A stretch of 64,000 nucleotides of DNA from Halorientalis pallida (GCF_004118325.1 NZ_RDFA01000010.1:30048-94047), one strand, 5' to 3'; counted from the first letter of the stretch, positions 18,506 to 26,800 are shown. The notes: generated by a model not told the origin, from the letters alone. Numbers and translations: made by a program.

Positions 18506-19906
18506 CTACAGGGCGTTCTCGACTGCACTGGCCACGCTCCGCGCCTTTTCGGACAGAGCTTCGGGCACGTCGCCGGCCGCGACGGCGGCGTCGAGTTCGT
18601 CGTCGTCGACCCGTTCGACCCGGCCGTCGCCGTGTTTCACCACGTCGACGTGCAGGTCGACGTAGCGGACGGTATCGGGGAACACCTCCACGGGCGTGCA
18701 GACGTTGACGTAGGTCCCTTTCCGGCGGTCCTCGGCGTCCCGGTAGACCGTCGCGTACCACCAGCGGCCCTCCTTGAACTTCGTGACGGCCACGTCCCCG
18801 GCCTCGATGGGTTCGCCGATGGCGTCCAGCGTCCCGCCCGGCGAGAGTTCCCGCGAGACCGTGACGGTCCCGTCGGGGTCGTACTCGGCCACGTCGCCCC
18901 GGCCCAGGCTGATGTAGCGGCCGTCGGGCTTGCCGTGGCCGATCTCGACGGACTCGCCCTCGCGGGGGCCGAACTGCCGGGTCACGACGCCGAACGGGAA
19001 GTCCTGCTCGCCGTCGCCCGCCGCCGAGCCACAGATCGCCTCCGCGAAGTCGACGGCGGCGCTCGCGCGGTCGTCGCCGGCCTTGATGCGGTGGTGGCCG
19101 GCCATCGTCGGCACCACGTCGCGCCGGCGTTCGTCCAGCGCGAAGCGGGACTCGCGACCGAACCAGACCCACCGCGTCGCCGTGCCGTCCCAGCGCCGCC
19201 CGACTGCCCCCCCGGGGTCGGGGGCGTCGGCGAGGGTCTCCTCGAGCGATTCGGCACGGTCGTTGTGGGCCCGCAGGGCGTCGGCGAGCGCGTCGAACTC
19301 GGCGTCGTCGGACAGGCGTCCCCAGCGGACGCCCCAGCCGTCCCGGGGGTCCGCCGCGACGAGATCCACGATGTCCGCAGGGCCGCCGCCGCGGGTGGTC
19401 GACCCGCCCCGGACCAGTTCGGCCAGCGCGCCCGTGAACCCGATCTCCGTGTCGAGGACGGGTCTGTTCGAGCCCCAGGGCGGGGACGGTTCGCGGACCT
19501 GGACGCGCACCCGGTCGTCGGTCTCGACGCGGCCGTCGGCGCGGTCGTAGGGCAGGAACCCCTCGGCGCCGTCGTCGAGGCGGACGACTGCGCCGCTGCC
19601 CAGCGTCTCGGTCACCCGGCCGTCGAACACCGCGTCCCGCGGTGCAGGATCGGTCCAGACGAGCGTGTCCCGTCCCACGTCCGCGAGCAGGGTCGTCACC
19701 GTCTCGACGGCCCGGGGGTCGCCGGCGACGCCGACGCCCTGTCGGTCGCCCGTCGTCTCGACGCTCGCGTCGGCGTGGACCGGCGGGAACGAGCCCTCGA
19801 AGCGCTCGGCGATGGCGTCGGAGGCCTGCACCACCGACAGATCCTCGCGGTCCCCGAAGGTGGCAGTCAGGGCCGTGCTGTAGATGCCGCGGACGCGGAC
19901 GTTCAT
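18506..19906 (-). CDS. fau-1: FAU-1 family RNA-binding protein / probable ribonuclease (RNase E/G-like)
   Basis: This 466-residue protein resembles the archaeal AU-1/FAU-1 family, which combines an N-terminal RNase E/G-like S1-type RNA-binding region (GRVTETLGSGAVVRLDDGAEGFLPYD) with a C-terminal DUF402 domain (SPGGTLDAIGEPI, YVNVCTPVEVFPDTVRYVDLHVDVVKHGDG). The Pyrococcus and Thermococcus members bind AU-rich RNA and process rRNA precursors. The last ~30 residues are a helical tail. It is translationally coupled to the small upstream gene by a 4-nt overlap, so the two may act together. Confidence 0.88.
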   Translation of the reverse strand: MNVRVRGIYSTALTATFGDREDLSVVQASDAIAERFEGSFPPVHADASVETTGDRQGVGVAGDPRAVETVTTLLADVGRDTLVWTDPAPRDAVFDGRVTETLGSGAVVRLDDGAEGFLPYDRADGRVETDDRVRVQVREPSPPWGSNRPVLDTEIGFTGALAELVRGGSTTRGGGPADIVDLVAADPRDGWGVRWGRLSDDAEFDALADALRAHNDRAESLEETLADAPDPGGAVGRRWDGTATRWVWFGRESRFALDERRRDVVPTMAGHHRIKAGDDRASAAVDFAEAICGSAAGDGEQDFPFGVVTRQFGPREGESVEIGHGKPDGRYISLGRGDVAEYDPDGTVTVSRELSPGGTLDAIGEPIEAGDVAVTKFKEGRWWYATVYRDAEDRRKGTYVNVCTPVEVFPDTVRYVDLHVDVVKHGDGRVERVDDDELDAAVAAGDVPEALSEKARSVASAVENAL

Positions 19907-20277
19907 AGCGAATCCGGGTCGGTCGTGAATCGCACCCGGTCGTGGACGGTCGGGCCCAGCGTCAACTCGACGGTGTCGTCGGTGAGGACGCGGCCGCCCT
20001 CGACGTAGACACCCCAGCCGTCGAACTTCAGATAGCCCCGCAGGTCGGCGGCGTGGGTGTAGAGGTCGACGTACTCGACCTCGTGTTCGACGACGTCGCT
20101 GGCGCTGTGGGCGATGTCCATGTCCGAGTGGACGGTGTCGAGTCCGTCGAAGAAGTCCTCGATGGCGTCGGCCGTCTCGGCGGTCGCCTCGACGACGCGC
20201 TCGGAGGCCGCGCCGATCTCGTCGGTCGAGAGGCCGGCCTCGCGGAGCGCCTGCTGTGTCCGCTGGTCGAAGTGCAT
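19903..20277 (-). CDS. Small conserved haloarchaeal protein coupled to FAU-1
   Basis: This 124-residue acidic protein has a helical N-terminal half (TQQALREAGLSTDEIGAASERVVE) and a C-terminal beta-rich half (LKFDGWGVYVEGGRVLTDDTVEL). It contains no recognised motif. Its stop overlaps the FAU-1 start by 4 nt (ATGA-type), which indicates co-translation and perhaps a shared RNA-related role. It starts at an ATG 25 nt downstream of the Sec61-beta stop, so all three genes may form one transcript. Confidence 0.75.
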   Translation of the reverse strand: MHFDQRTQQALREAGLSTDEIGAASERVVEATAETADAIEDFFDGLDTVHSDMDIAHSASDVVEHEVEYVDLYTHAADLRGYLKFDGWGVYVEGGRVLTDDTVELTLGPTVHDRVRFTTDPDSL

Positions 20278-20302
20278 GCCCGGCCGTTGGCGGGCCGGGG
20301 TC

Positions 20303-20461
20303 CTAAAGAATCAGGTTCAGGATCTGCACGAGGACGCCGAAGAAGGCGCCGAAGGCGACGACAGTCTTCGGGTCGATCCGGATCGCGTTCTTGTCCTCGG
20401 CGTCGAAGTACCGGACCAGCCCGGCACTCGACATCAGCCCCCCGCCGTCGTTGCTGCTCAT
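20303..20461 (-). CDS. secG: Preprotein translocase subunit Sec61-beta
   Basis: This 52-residue protein has a Gly/Ser-rich N-terminus ([20 protein letters not shown]), the conserved stretch [20 protein letters not shown] and one C-terminal membrane helix. This is the standard form of the small archaeal/eukaryotic SecYEbeta subunit. The ATG at 20461 fits the family length; the longer upstream extension lacks homology-like features. A CGAAAAGCTTA element about 30 nt upstream fits a haloarchaeal BRE/TATA pair. It heads the FAU-1 gene cluster. Confidence 0.93.
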   Translation of the reverse strand: MSSNDGGGLMSSAGLVRYFDAEDKNAIRIDPKTVVAFGAFFGVLVQILNLIL

Positions 20462-20565
20462 ACCCGACTGTGACCGGTCCCTGGGGGTAAGCTTTTCGCC
20501 TTGCTCCCCAGAGATCAATCGCCTCAATTGACCGGCAACTCGAGTAATTCCGGATGCGGAAGAGA

Positions 20566-20593
20566 ACGCTGACACGTTGACGCGTGTTAGCGT
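20566..20593. promoter_or_regulatory. Inverted repeat upstream of the lipase-like gene
   Basis: Arms of 11 nt (ACGCTGACACG and CGTGTTAGCGT) flank a 6-nt loop and pair completely if one G:U is allowed in RNA. It ends 18 nt before the ATG at 20612. It could be an operator over the promoter or a hairpin in the leader. No function is shown by the sequence. Confidence 0.55.
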
Positions 20594-20611
20594 GTGTCAC
20601 TAAGGGAAGCG

Positions 20612-21559
20612 ATGACAGACGAAACCACTCACCGGGACGAACAGGATGGGGACTCGCGATTGAACCGCCGGAGCGTGCTGAGGGCCACGTCGGCGGCCGC
20701 GGTCGGGACGGTGGGACTGGGCGCCGCTAGCGGAACCGCCACGGCCGAGGAGGCCGAGGCGGAGTTCCTCGGGAACTGCCTGGCCGACCTGCCGGCGGCA
20801 CCCGAGGATACGCCGGTCGTCGACCTGACCGGCGACGGACCTGCGACCCGCGGCGCGATGCCGTCGGGCGCGGACGAAGTGTTGTTCTACGTTCACGGCT
20901 GGCTCGAAGACGCCTCCGGTGGCGGCGAGAACCAGGGAGCGGCGCTGGCGGACGCACTCGACGCCAACGGGTACAGTGCGCCGGTGGTCTCGGTCCTCTG
21001 GGACTCGAACACGCTCAACTGGTGGGCCGGCAAGGAGGCCGCCGAAGCCGCCGGCGAGGCGTTCGCCGACTGGCTCGACGGGTACATGGCTGCCAACCCG
21101 GACACCACGGTTCGCGTCGTCGGCCACTCGCTGGGCGGGCGTGCTCCGTACGCGATGCTGGACGAACTGTCGGGGTCGGTCACGTCGGTGTCGGCCGTCG
21201 GTGCGGCGAACGACCCGGAGACCGTCTGTGCCGACGGGCGGTTCGGCGACGGCATCGCCAGTTCCGCCGACGCGGTGTACGACTTCCACTCCAAGAACGA
21301 CGACATCGTCTGTAGCGCCTACAAACTGCTGGAGACGACCGAGGGCGTCGGCTGTCTCGGCGCCGAGTGTGACGGCGGCTGGTTCGACGACGGATCGACA
21401 CCGGACACGTACACCGACGTGGACGTCAGCGACGCCGTGCTGAACCACTGTGACTACTTCCGGCCCGATCGGGGCTGTGTCCTCCGGATCGTCGACTGGT
21501 TCGACGACGACGGGACCGACGTGGAGAGCGACGACGAAGACGACGACGGCTGGTGGTGA
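20612..21559 (+). CDS. Tat-exported alpha/beta-hydrolase (lipase-like)
   Basis: The 315-residue product starts with a charged N-region and a Tat motif (LNRRSVLRATSAAAVGTVGL), ending at an AxA-type site (GTATAEEA). The mature enzyme has an oxyanion/early strand segment VLFYVHGWLEDASGGG and the nucleophile elbow VVGHSLGGRAPY of the alpha/beta-hydrolase fold. A candidate acid/His pair lies in the second half (FHSKNDDIVC and LNHCDYFRPD). Several cysteines (GNC, ETVC, DIVC, GCLGAEC) may form disulfides in the extracellular form. The tail is very acidic. A lipase/esterase role is likely and substrate unknown. The ATG at 20612 is preceded by GGGAAG and fits better than a GTG at 20594. Confidence 0.87.
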   Translation: MTDETTHRDEQDGDSRLNRRSVLRATSAAAVGTVGLGAASGTATAEEAEAEFLGNCLADLPAAPEDTPVVDLTGDGPATRGAMPSGADEVLFYVHGWLEDASGGGENQGAALADALDANGYSAPVVSVLWDSNTLNWWAGKEAAEAAGEAFADWLDGYMAANPDTTVRVVGHSLGGRAPYAMLDELSGSVTSVSAVGAANDPETVCADGRFGDGIASSADAVYDFHSKNDDIVCSAYKLLETTEGVGCLGAECDGGWFDDGSTPDTYTDVDVSDAVLNHCDYFRPDRGCVLRIVDWFDDDGTDVESDDEDDDGWW

Positions 21560-21744
21560 TAGCGAGTCGAAAGCACCGGATTCGACCCCGCACCGCCCAC
21601 GAGTATCCACGGTTTCTCGCACACGCCGCGTGACGGGTTCGCCTGCACTGCAAAATAATTACAGCACGAAAAACTAGAAATTTAATACACTGTACCCGCT
21701 TCGTACGTTTCGTGTGGGGGAACTCACACAGAGGGGGGACACAG

Positions 21745-22074
21745 ATGGTACACACGCCGAAGGCCCAACAGGGTATCGACGCGGAATCGACGCGGCGCGG
21801 AATCGATCGACGGCGCGTACTGCAGGGTGTGGCCGCCGGTGCGGTCACCGTCGCCGGCCTCTCGGTGACGAGCGGGTCGGCGGTCGCACAGGGTGAAGAC
21901 CAGCTGGACGGCAACTGTCCGGCCTCGCCCTACTGTATCTCGGCGAGCGTGTCGTGGAACTCACCCATCGCCCGGTCCGAGACCGTCGCGTCGACGAGTT
22001 CGCTCTCGATCCGGCGGAGGTGTTTCCCGACCGCGCTGGCCGAACAGTCCAGGTCGGCCGCGATGTCGTCGTAG
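21745..22074 (+). pseudogene. Truncated gene for a Tat-exported protein
   Basis: An ATG at 21745 opens a 110-codon frame encoding a clear Tat signal (GIDRRRVLQGVAAGAVTVAGL ... SGSAVAQ in separate parts) and only about a dozen mature residues (GEDQLDGNCPASPYC). From about 21930 the frame runs antisense through the C-terminus of the HTH-10 gene, where it looks random. The 5' region seems intact: a TTTAATA box at 21681-21687 and a purine-rich GAGGGGGGAC ribosome-binding site just before the ATG, implying a leadered message. The original 3' part is not visible further along. I take it as a 5' remnant left by a deletion or recombination. A short secreted peptide is a less likely alternative. Confidence 0.65.
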
Positions 22075-22631
22075 GTCGCCTCCCGCGGCGACTCGTAGTA
22101 GCCTTTCCGTACGGCGATCAGCAACACCTCGCGCTGGCGCTCGGTGAGGGCGGCGAACCGCCGGTCGGTCCCCGGGTCGTAGTCGCCGATGCGTTCGACG
22201 GTCACGTCGACCTCCTCGCGCGTCGCCGCGATCTGGGCCTGGAGCTGGTCTTTCGCGCCGATCACGGACACCCGGAGACTCGAAGTCGACGGATCGACGA
22301 ACTCGAGCGGGTAGTCCAGATGTGTCGCGTAGGAGTCGTGGAGTTCGATCAGGTTCCTGATGAGGTCGCTCGGGTGGTAGTGGACCTGGAGCACGACGTG
22401 GCCGCCGGCGTCCGCCACCTGATAGTCGATCACCTTGCCGTCTGCCTGCGCGAGGCTCCCGTCGATCTGGTCGCGGGTTGCCTCCGCCTCGTACAGCGTC
22501 ACCGCCGTCCCGTCCGTCAACAGGTCGAGTTCCTGGATCGACCGGAGGACGACCCCACACTCCCGGAAGACCACCTCCCCCGGGTCGAAATACCCCCGCT
22601 CCGGCGTCAGCGCGTACGTGACGTGTCTCAC
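21930..22631 (-). CDS. HTH-10 (bacterio-opsin activator type) transcriptional regulator, copy A
   Basis: This 233-residue regulator has an N-terminal beta-rich region (LTPERGYFDPGEVVFRECGV) and a C-terminal HTH-10 domain with LTERQREVLLIAVRKGYYESPREATYDD (in two parts) and DLDCSASAVGKHLRRIESEL, the recognition helix. Proteins of this type regulate genes in response to unknown signals in haloarchaea. I chose the GTG at 22631 because it aligns exactly with the start of copy B and lies about 30 nt after a TATTGA element. An in-frame ATG at 22685 would give 251 residues. Its 3' end sits on top of the truncated Tat-signal gene. Confidence 0.88.
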   Translation of the reverse strand: MRHVTYALTPERGYFDPGEVVFRECGVVLRSIQELDLLTDGTAVTLYEAEATRDQIDGSLAQADGKVIDYQVADAGGHVVLQVHYHPSDLIRNLIELHDSYATHLDYPLEFVDPSTSSLRVSVIGAKDQLQAQIAATREEVDVTVERIGDYDPGTDRRFAALTERQREVLLIAVRKGYYESPREATYDDIAADLDCSASAVGKHLRRIESELVDATVSDRAMGEFHDTLAEIQ

Positions 22632-23008
22632 ACTCCCTGTAGTGCGAACCGTCTCAATAGTGATTGTCACCGTTTCGAGGCTCAAAACCGCCCCTCGTCG
22701 GCGACTGGACGTCTTTAATAAAATTCTTCACGTCGAAAGCAGAAAATTAAGCAACCGGACGGCGCTGATACCTACCGTGGTGTGACTGTCACACGGGCGC
22801 TCGCCCGCGACACGGGGTGACCTGGCGGCCGGTAACAGAATCTCCTACCGGTTCGCCGTGTACTCCGCCGGCGGCCGACGTCCGTTCGAGCGACCGGCGC
22901 CGTGGCGTACGTCTGGGACCTGCCCCGCGGTGCCGGAGTCAGACACCACGTTGCGTCTGTTCCCCACGCAGGCGTCCCGACTCTCACTTTTCCGGCGGCG
23001 CGGGCGGA
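22632..23008. other. Intergenic region between the two HTH-10 genes
   Basis: No gene is visible in these 377 nt. The first ~120 nt are AT-rich and contain TATA-like stretches (TATTGA near 22662 for copy A, and TTTAATAAA near 22712). A perfect 15-bp palindrome occurs at 22780-22794. The rest is ordinary GC-rich sequence and may hold decayed coding sequence, but I recognise nothing in it. Confidence 0.6.
22780..22794. promoter_or_regulatory. 15-bp perfect palindrome GTGTGACTGTCACAC
   Basis: Two 7-bp arms (GTGTGAC and GTCACAC) meet at a single central T. It lies about 150 nt before the start of HTH-10 copy A and after the end of copy B. It could be an operator for one of these regulators or another factor. 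It has no T-run, so a terminator is less likely. Confidence 0.45.
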
Positions 23009-23701
23009 TCAGTTCGCTCCGTCGGCGTCCGCCCCGACGCCGGTCTCGGGCACGACGCCCGTCAGGAGCTCGCTCTCGATGCGCCGGAGGTGCTGGCCGA
23101 CGGCTCCGGCCGAACAGTCCAGATCGGCCGCGATGTCCTCGTAGGTCACCTTCCGTGGCACGTCGTAGTAGCCCTTCTCGACGGCGGTCTGTAACACCTC
23201 GCGCTGGCGTTCGGTGAGCGACCCGAACTCGCGGCTCGCCGCCGGTTCGTAACTGCTCACCTGTTCGATGGTCACGTCGATGGCCTCACGAGTCGCCGTG
23301 ATCTGGTCCTGCAGTTCCGATTCGGGCCCCAGCAGCGAGATCCGCAGACTCGACGTGTCCGTGCGGACGAACTCCAGCGGGTACTCCAGATGGGTCGCGT
23401 GCGACCGGTGGAGATCGAAGAGACTCCTGATGGCGTCGCTCGGATAGTAGTGGACCTGGAGCCGTCGCGTCCCCTCGCCGCCGGCGATGTCGTAGCCGAT
23501 CACCTTGTCGCCGGCCAGTGACATGCTCTCGTGGATGTCCCCGACGTCGGCCGATACCTCGTACAGCGCCACGAACGACTCGTCGGTGAGGATGCTGACG
23601 TCCTCGATGGTCCGCAGAATCACCCCGTGATCCCTGAATACCTCCTCCCCTGGATCGAAGTACCCCCGATGTGGCGTGATGACGTAGGAAGCGAACCGCA
23701 T
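23009..23701 (-). CDS. HTH-10 (bacterio-opsin activator type) transcriptional regulator, copy B
   Basis: This 230-residue paralogue of copy A has the same layout: ITPHRGYFDPGEEVFRDHGV at the N-terminus, a middle region with QVHYYPSDAIRSLFDLH, and an HTH-10 domain with SLTERQREVLQTAVEKGYYD and DLDCSAGAVGQHLRRIESEL. The ATG at 23701 aligns with copy A and lies 27 nt after a TTTATT box (23726-23731), so it is preferred over an in-frame GTG at 23710. The tail (VGADADGAN) differs from copy A. Tandem duplication is likely, and the targets are unknown. Confidence 0.88.
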   Translation of the reverse strand: MRFASYVITPHRGYFDPGEEVFRDHGVILRTIEDVSILTDESFVALYEVSADVGDIHESMSLAGDKVIGYDIAGGEGTRRLQVHYYPSDAIRSLFDLHRSHATHLEYPLEFVRTDTSSLRISLLGPESELQDQITATREAIDVTIEQVSSYEPAASREFGSLTERQREVLQTAVEKGYYDVPRKVTYEDIAADLDCSAGAVGQHLRRIESELLTGVVPETGVGADADGAN

Positions 23702-23725
23702 ACGCGCCACTTTCGTGACCCGTCG

Positions 23726-23731
23726 AATAAA
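23726..23731 (-). promoter_or_regulatory. TATA-like box of HTH-10 copy B
   Basis: TTTATT on the minus strand is centred about 27 nt before the ATG at 23701, as expected for a leaderless haloarchaeal message. This decides the start codon. Confidence 0.6.
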
Positions 23732-23848
23732 TGTTCTGTCGTGCCAGTCGCGTTCACGGGAGCAGTCCGGCGACTCGTCCGCAGGACCCGGTCGTCTCGG
23801 CAGTGAAAACCCTTATCGGGAACCGTGGGCTACATCCGTCGTAGATCT

Positions 23849-24115
23849 ATGACAGTCACGCTCAAGGACTTCTACGCGGACTGGTGCGGTCCGTGTAAGA
23901 CCCAGGACCCCATCCTGGAGGAGCTGGAGACGGAGTGGGAAGACGTCGAGTTCGAGAAGGTAAACGTCGACGAGGAGCAGGACGTGGCAAACGAGTACCA
24001 GGTCCGATCCCTGCCCACGCTCATCGTCGAGAACGACGACGGAATCGTCGACCGGTTCGTGGGCGTCACACAGGCCGACGACATCGAGGACGCGCTCCAG
24101 AAGGCCGGCGCATAG
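23849..24115 (+). CDS. Thioredoxin
   Basis: This 88-residue cytoplasmic thioredoxin-fold protein has the redox-active motif DWCGPCKTQ near residue 12, a conserved VNVDEEQDVANEY segment, and the cis-proline loop VRSLPTLIV. It reduces disulfides, probably fed by a thioredoxin reductase encoded elsewhere. It is short compared with bacterial thioredoxins (~105), lacking the first strand and helix, as is common for small archaeal forms. The ATG at 23849 was chosen as the start of the first strand (TVTLKDFYA). The gene is monocistronic. Confidence 0.93.
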   Translation: MTVTLKDFYADWCGPCKTQDPILEELETEWEDVEFEKVNVDEEQDVANEYQVRSLPTLIVENDDGIVDRFVGVTQADDIEDALQKAGA

Positions 24116-24143
24116 CGCGTACCCGTCTTGTCCGGGTTCTCGT

Positions 24144-24665
24144 TCAGAGAACCTGTCGCTGACAGGTGCCACAGAGGTTCTCCTCTTTCACGTCGACTTC
24201 CCGAACGGTCGGTGAGAAGTTCATCACGCAGCGTTTGTTGTCGCAGTGTTCCAGCCCGAGCGTGTGGCCGATCTCGTGGACGACCTCCTTGCGCACCCGG
24301 TCCGAGAAGATGTCTTCCGCGGAGCGATTCGAGAAGCCGCCGTCCGAAGAGGTCTGGAGCCGATAGGTCGAGATGACGCTACCGTTCCCGTCGAGGTAGG
24401 CGAGCCCGAAGACGTAGTTGCGCCGCCGATAGAACAGGTCTTTCGGGGTGATGGCGATGTTTTTCTCCCCGGAGCCGACGTGGCTGGCGAGTTCGATGAA
24501 CTCCTCTGCGCGGAACTGGTCCCGGTTTGCGTCGTAGGACCCGTCAGGCACCGGCTGGGCGTCGTGGACCGTAACCTCGCAGTCGTAGACGGTCCGCAAT
24601 CCGGCGGAGGCTTCCCGCTTTACTGGGGCGGCCACCTCGCCGACCGGCACGATGTCGACGTGCAT
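24144..24665 (-). CDS. amzA: Archaemetzincin family zinc metalloprotease
   Basis: This 173-residue protein has the full archaemetzincin signature: the zinc site HEIGHTLGLEHC followed by CVM (the Met-turn) and the second-zinc cysteine pair CGTC near the end. This is the extended HExxHxxGxxHCx4CxM...CxxC pattern. An upstream part, RDQFRAEEFIELASHV and YVFGLAYLDG, matches the family core. Length agrees with archaeal members (~175). The ATG at 24665 follows a GTTTAT box by about 28 nt. An alternative ATG at 24692 would lie inside that promoter. Physiological substrates are unknown. It is divergent from the UPF0146 gene. Confidence 0.95.
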   Translation of the reverse strand: MHVDIVPVGEVAAPVKREASAGLRTVYDCEVTVHDAQPVPDGSYDANRDQFRAEEFIELASHVGSGEKNIAITPKDLFYRRRNYVFGLAYLDGNGSVISTYRLQTSSDGGFSNRSAEDIFSDRVRKEVVHEIGHTLGLEHCDNKRCVMNFSPTVREVDVKEENLCGTCQRQVL

Positions 24666-24690
24666 GCCAACGCATATGACCGGGCTGCCC

Positions 24691-24696
24691 ATAAAC
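24691..24696 (-). promoter_or_regulatory. TATA-like box of the archaemetzincin gene
   Basis: GTTTAT on the minus strand lies about 28 nt before the ATG at 24665. It falls inside the 39-bp gap shared with the divergent UPF0146 gene, so the two promoters must overlap. Confidence 0.55.
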
Positions 24697-24704
24697 ATCC
24701 CGCC

Positions 24705-25112
24705 GTGTCCGACGCTCGTCACGCCGCTCTCGTCGACAGGTTGGCCACCCACGACACCCTCGTGGAAGTGGGAATCGGCAACCGTCCCGCCGTCGCGGCC
24801 GCCCTGGCCGACCGGGGCTGTACCGTGACCGCCACCGACGTCTACGACCGCGAGACGCCCGCGAGCGTCCACTTCGTCCGCGACGACGTGACCGACCCCG
24901 ATCCCGCCGTCTACGCCGACGCCGACGCCGTCTACGCGCTGAACCTGCCGCCGGAACTCCACTGGCCGACCCGCGCCGTCGCCCGCGAGGCCGGCGCACC
25001 CCTCCTGTTCACTACGCTGGGCGGCGACCCGCCACTGGTGCCGGTCACTCGCGATCACCTCGCTGGGACCGGCGAGACGCTGTTCGTGACCGACGACGGC
25101 CGACCCGGATGA
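24705..25112 (+). CDS. UPF0146 family protein
   Basis: This 135-residue protein resembles UPF0146, a small archaeal family with a methyltransferase-like Rossmann core: [19 protein letters not shown] (the glycine loop), [10 protein letters not shown], and [18 protein letters not shown]. It lacks obvious catalytic residues and its substrate is not known. The start is probably the GTG at 24705, which matches the family start and follows a CATATGA element by about 30 nt. It is divergent from the archaemetzincin gene across only 39 bp. Confidence 0.83.
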   Translation: MSDARHAALVDRLATHDTLVEVGIGNRPAVAAALADRGCTVTATDVYDRETPASVHFVRDDVTDPDPAVYADADAVYALNLPPELHWPTRAVAREAGAPLLFTTLGGDPPLVPVTRDHLAGTGETLFVTDDGRPG

Positions 25113-25195
25113 TCGTGTGGTGTGATGGCACACGCCGCCCTTCGCGGCTCGACAGGTCAGAAGCGGTTTTCAAGTCAGCCCCTCTTGGAACTGGT

Positions 25196-26065
25196 ATGCA
25201 GGTAGATGCGGTCGTGCTCGACGTCGACGGGGTGCTCGTCGACGTCGCCGATTCCTACCGCCGGGCTATCGTCGAGTCTATCGAACACATCTACGGGGAC
25301 ACGGTCGACCGGGCGGCCGTCCAGCAGTTCAAGGACGCCGGGGGCTTCAACAACGACTGGGAACTCACCTACGCGGCGGCGCTGTACGTGCTGGCCACCC
25401 AGTACGGGCTGGACCGTGATCTGGAGTCCTTCACCGACATGATCGCCGCGACCGGCGGCGGCCTCGACGCCGCCGAGACGGTCGTCGTCAACGCCGTCGG
25501 CCCGGCCGAGCGCGAGCGCATCTACGACGCCTGGGACACGGACCGCCTGCGTGACGTCTTCCAGCAACTGTACCTCGGGAGCGACCTGTACAGCGACCTC
25601 GAAGGCGGGGAGTCGGACCTCGACACGGCGGGGTTCATCAACGACGAACCGAAACTCGTCGACCCCGAAGCACTCGCCCGCCTCCGGCGCAGTTTCGACG
25701 TGGGCGTATTGACGGGCCGACCCGCCGCCGAGGCCGACATCGCGCTGGACCGCGTGGGCCTGGACGTGCCCGCCGACCACCGCTTCACGATGGACGACTG
25801 GGAGGAGGGGAAACCCCATCCGCGGGCGCTGACGACGCTGGCCGAGCGGTTCGGGGCCGACGCCGTCGCCTTCGCCGGCGACACCCTCGACGACGTTCGC
25901 ACCGCCGTCAACGCCGCCGAAGCCGACCCCGACCGGACCTACTACGGCGTGGGCGTCCTCACTGGCGGGCTCACCGGCGAATCGGGCCGCGAGAAGTACG
26001 AGCGGGCCGGCGCGGAGCTCGTGATCGACTCGATCAACGACCTGCCCGGCCGGCTGGACGACTGA
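25196..26065 (+). CDS. HAD-superfamily phosphohydrolase (TIGR01548 type)
   Basis: This 289-residue protein carries the HAD motifs: I ([18 protein letters not shown]), II ([13 protein letters not shown]), III (GKPHPRAL) and IV ([13 protein letters not shown]). A cap domain lies between motif I and motif II. It matches the archaeal group in which motif I reads DVDGVLxDV, several members of which are linked to histidine biosynthesis, where they may act as histidinol-phosphatase. Substrate is unproven. The ATG at 25196 is chosen since it begins the first strand. A PHP phosphoesterase of the other histidinol-phosphatase type lies 700 nt further on. Confidence 0.87.
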   Translation: MQVDAVVLDVDGVLVDVADSYRRAIVESIEHIYGDTVDRAAVQQFKDAGGFNNDWELTYAAALYVLATQYGLDRDLESFTDMIAATGGGLDAAETVVVNAVGPAERERIYDAWDTDRLRDVFQQLYLGSDLYSDLEGGESDLDTAGFINDEPKLVDPEALARLRRSFDVGVLTGRPAAEADIALDRVGLDVPADHRFTMDDWEEGKPHPRALTTLAERFGADAVAFAGDTLDDVRTAVNAAEADPDRTYYGVGVLTGGLTGESGREKYERAGAELVIDSINDLPGRLDD

Positions 26066-26122
26066 CGCGGCAACGCCGGCCGCTCGCGCAACGCTTTTCG
26101 GGGTATCGCCGTACCTACGAGT

Positions 26123-26791
26123 ATGCAAATCGCACTGCTGGGCGGCACTGGTGACATCGGTGAAGGACTGGCGCTTCGCTTCGCCTACGACACCGACCAC
26201 GACGTGTTGATCGGCTCCCGTGACGCGAGCCGCGCCGAGACAAAGGCCCGGGAGTACGAGACCGAACTCGACAGCCGCGGCCTCACGGTCGACGTGGCGG
26301 GCCACGACAACGCCGACGCCGCGGCGGCCGCCGACGTGGTCGTCCTCGCAGTGCCGGCCTACCACCTCGCCGATACCGTCGAGGCCATCGCAGCCGACAT
26401 CGACGCGGACACCGTCCTCGTCACCCCCGCCGTCGGGATGAAACGCGACGAGGACGGCTTCCACTACAACCGCCCCGGCGCGGGCAGTGTGACCGCCCTG
26501 GCCGCCGAGGCCGCCCCCGAGGACGTGCCCGTCGTCGGCGCGTACCACAACCTGTCGGCGGCCCGACTGGCCAACCTGGACGCCGATCTGGGTATCGACA
26601 CGGCCATCGTCGGCGACGACGCCGACGCCGTGGACACCGTGACCCGGTTGAGCGAGGAGATCGAAGGCCTGCGCGCCGTCGACGCCGGCCCGCTGGCTAA
26701 CGCCGCCGAGATCGAAGCGATCACGCCGCTCCTGATCAACGTCGCCAAGAACAACGACGGGATGCACGACCTGGGCGTGCGGTTCGAGTAA
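26123..26791 (+). CDS. npdG: NADPH:coenzyme F420 oxidoreductase (F420-dependent NADP reductase)
   Basis: This 222-residue protein begins with a glycine-rich nucleotide fold (MQIALLGGTGDIGEGLALRF), then LIGSRDASRAETKA, where S-R contacts the NADP phosphate, and conserved blocks VVLAVPAYH, DTVLVTPAVGMKR and VGAYHNLSAARL. The C-terminal AGPLANAAEIEAITPLLINVA segment matches the F420H2:NADP oxidoreductase family. It transfers hydride between F420 and NADP in the cytoplasm. It stands alone between the HAD gene and the convergent PHP gene (9-nt gap). Confidence 0.93.
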   Translation: MQIALLGGTGDIGEGLALRFAYDTDHDVLIGSRDASRAETKAREYETELDSRGLTVDVAGHDNADAAAAADVVVLAVPAYHLADTVEAIAADIDADTVLVTPAVGMKRDEDGFHYNRPGAGSVTALAAEAAPEDVPVVGAYHNLSAARLANLDADLGIDTAIVGDDADAVDTVTRLSEEIEGLRAVDAGPLANAAEIEAITPLLINVAKNNDGMHDLGVRFE

Positions 26792-26800
26792 CACGTCGTC

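Noticed and set aside
16581..19172. Minus-strand frame of 863 codons over the LVIVD and FAU-1 genes
   Set aside because: It crosses two genes on opposite strands that have clear homologous motifs; its own product is Arg/Gly-rich without domains.
21560..21650. tRNA-like T-arm (minus strand, GGGGTCGAATCC)
   Set aside because: No matching acceptor, D or anticodon stems could be paired around it, and it lies at the end of the lipase gene.
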